DNA of 32,619 bases, taken from contig NZ_LLYB01000086.1 in NCBI RefSeq assembly GCF_001440475.1, positions 227,002-259,620 on the forward strand. Direction: 5' to 3'. The first letter of the stretch is position 1. Each line of letters begins with the position of its first letter. Made by a program: the position numbers and the translations under genes. The DNA comes from Bradyrhizobium lablabi. GTDB lineage: Bacteria > Pseudomonadota > Alphaproteobacteria > Rhizobiales > Xanthobacteraceae. The notes under the pieces were generated by a model. The model searched no databases and was not told where the DNA came from. It saw only the letters and a program-made list of their open reading frames with translations. This document shows positions 32,466 through 32,619 of the stretch, one piece after another.

Positions 32466-32558
32466 TAGGGTGGGCAAAGGCGCGTTAGCGACGTGCCCAC
32501 CATCCATCACCGATCGCCCCGCTTTGATGGTGGGCACGCTGGCGCTTTGCCCACCCTA
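32466..32558. repeat. GTGGGCA-type palindromic repeat, copy C
   Basis: TAGGGTGGGCAAAGGCGCGT, TAGCGACGTGCCCACCATCC, ATCACCGATCGCCCCGCTTT, GATGGTGGGCACGCTGGCGC, TTTGCCCACCCTA. This is the most complete copy, with fully matching outer ends (TAGGGTGGGCAAAG / CTTTGCCCACCCTA). The flank to the window end (AAATCACTTCTGATTTTCCG) looks like another dispersed rhizobial element, and no gene is visible there. Confidence 0.9.
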
Positions 32559-32619
32559 CAAAGGTTGAGGCAAATCACTTCTGATTTTCCGAAATCGTGT
32601 CAAGCCCGGGAATCAAAAA

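Noticed and set aside
30373..32558. CRISPR array from three repeated units
   Set aside because: The units are long diverged palindromes more than 500 bases apart, with genes between them and no regular spacers.

Overview
The window is GC-rich chromosomal DNA with gene content and order typical of a Bradyrhizobium-like member of the Rhizobiales (Nitrobacteraceae). The evidence is a GcrA cell-cycle regulator, phoR-pstSCAB-phoU-phoB as one block, argD-argF followed by hslO, an aerobic benzoyl-CoA (box) cluster led by a BoxR-type XRE/shikimate-kinase regulator, and many short palindromic intergenic repeats. Genus level is an inference from recognised families; no database search was possible.

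Layout. 1-2.8 kb: a Rieske ring-hydroxylating oxygenase alpha subunit divergent from an IclR (PcaR/PobR-like) regulator, then a GNAT acetyltransferase. 2.9-4.6 kb: a minus-strand group with a second GNAT, a P-loop kinase-like protein, a one-helix membrane protein and a PilZ protein. 4.7-12.5 kb: the box cluster. boxR is divergent from bclA, which is followed by an alpha/beta hydrolase, a DUF309 protein, boxC, boxB and a small conserved protein. A palindromic TGCA-type operator lies in front of boxC. boxA, boxD and a BoxZ-type dehydrogenase are not in the window. 12.5-15.6 kb: a frameshifted NTF2/SnoaL-like remnant, a repeat, an SDR oxidoreductase, a small conserved protein and a polysaccharide deacetylase. 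15.8-18.8 kb: an OmpA/BON envelope protein, a small membrane protein and a YbhN/UPF0104 flippase-like protein.

18.9-25.6 kb: the phosphate regulon. PhoR, then a textbook Pho box, PstS, PstC, PstA, PstB, PhoU and PhoB are all on the plus strand, forming the sensor, transporter, signalling brake and response regulator of one circuit. 25.7-26.8 kb: gcrA on the minus strand and a 500-bp intergenic region with four GANTC (CcrM-type) sites, a sigma70-like promoter and a hairpin-plus-U-tract ahead of argD. 26.8-30.4 kb: argD and argF (overlapping start/stop), a small gene enclosed by the split ends of an inverted repeat, and hslO (Hsp33). 30.4-32.6 kb: an AraC-family regulator and a small secreted protein, interspersed with three copies of one GTGGGCA-type palindromic repeat.

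The window is mostly well-known systems. The less-described parts are the accessory genes built into the box cluster (hydrolase, DUF309, 90-aa protein) with their candidate operators, the argD leader hairpin, the GANTC cluster beside gcrA, and the small gene carried between repeat ends. I found no CRISPR array, tRNA, rRNA, transposase or phage gene.
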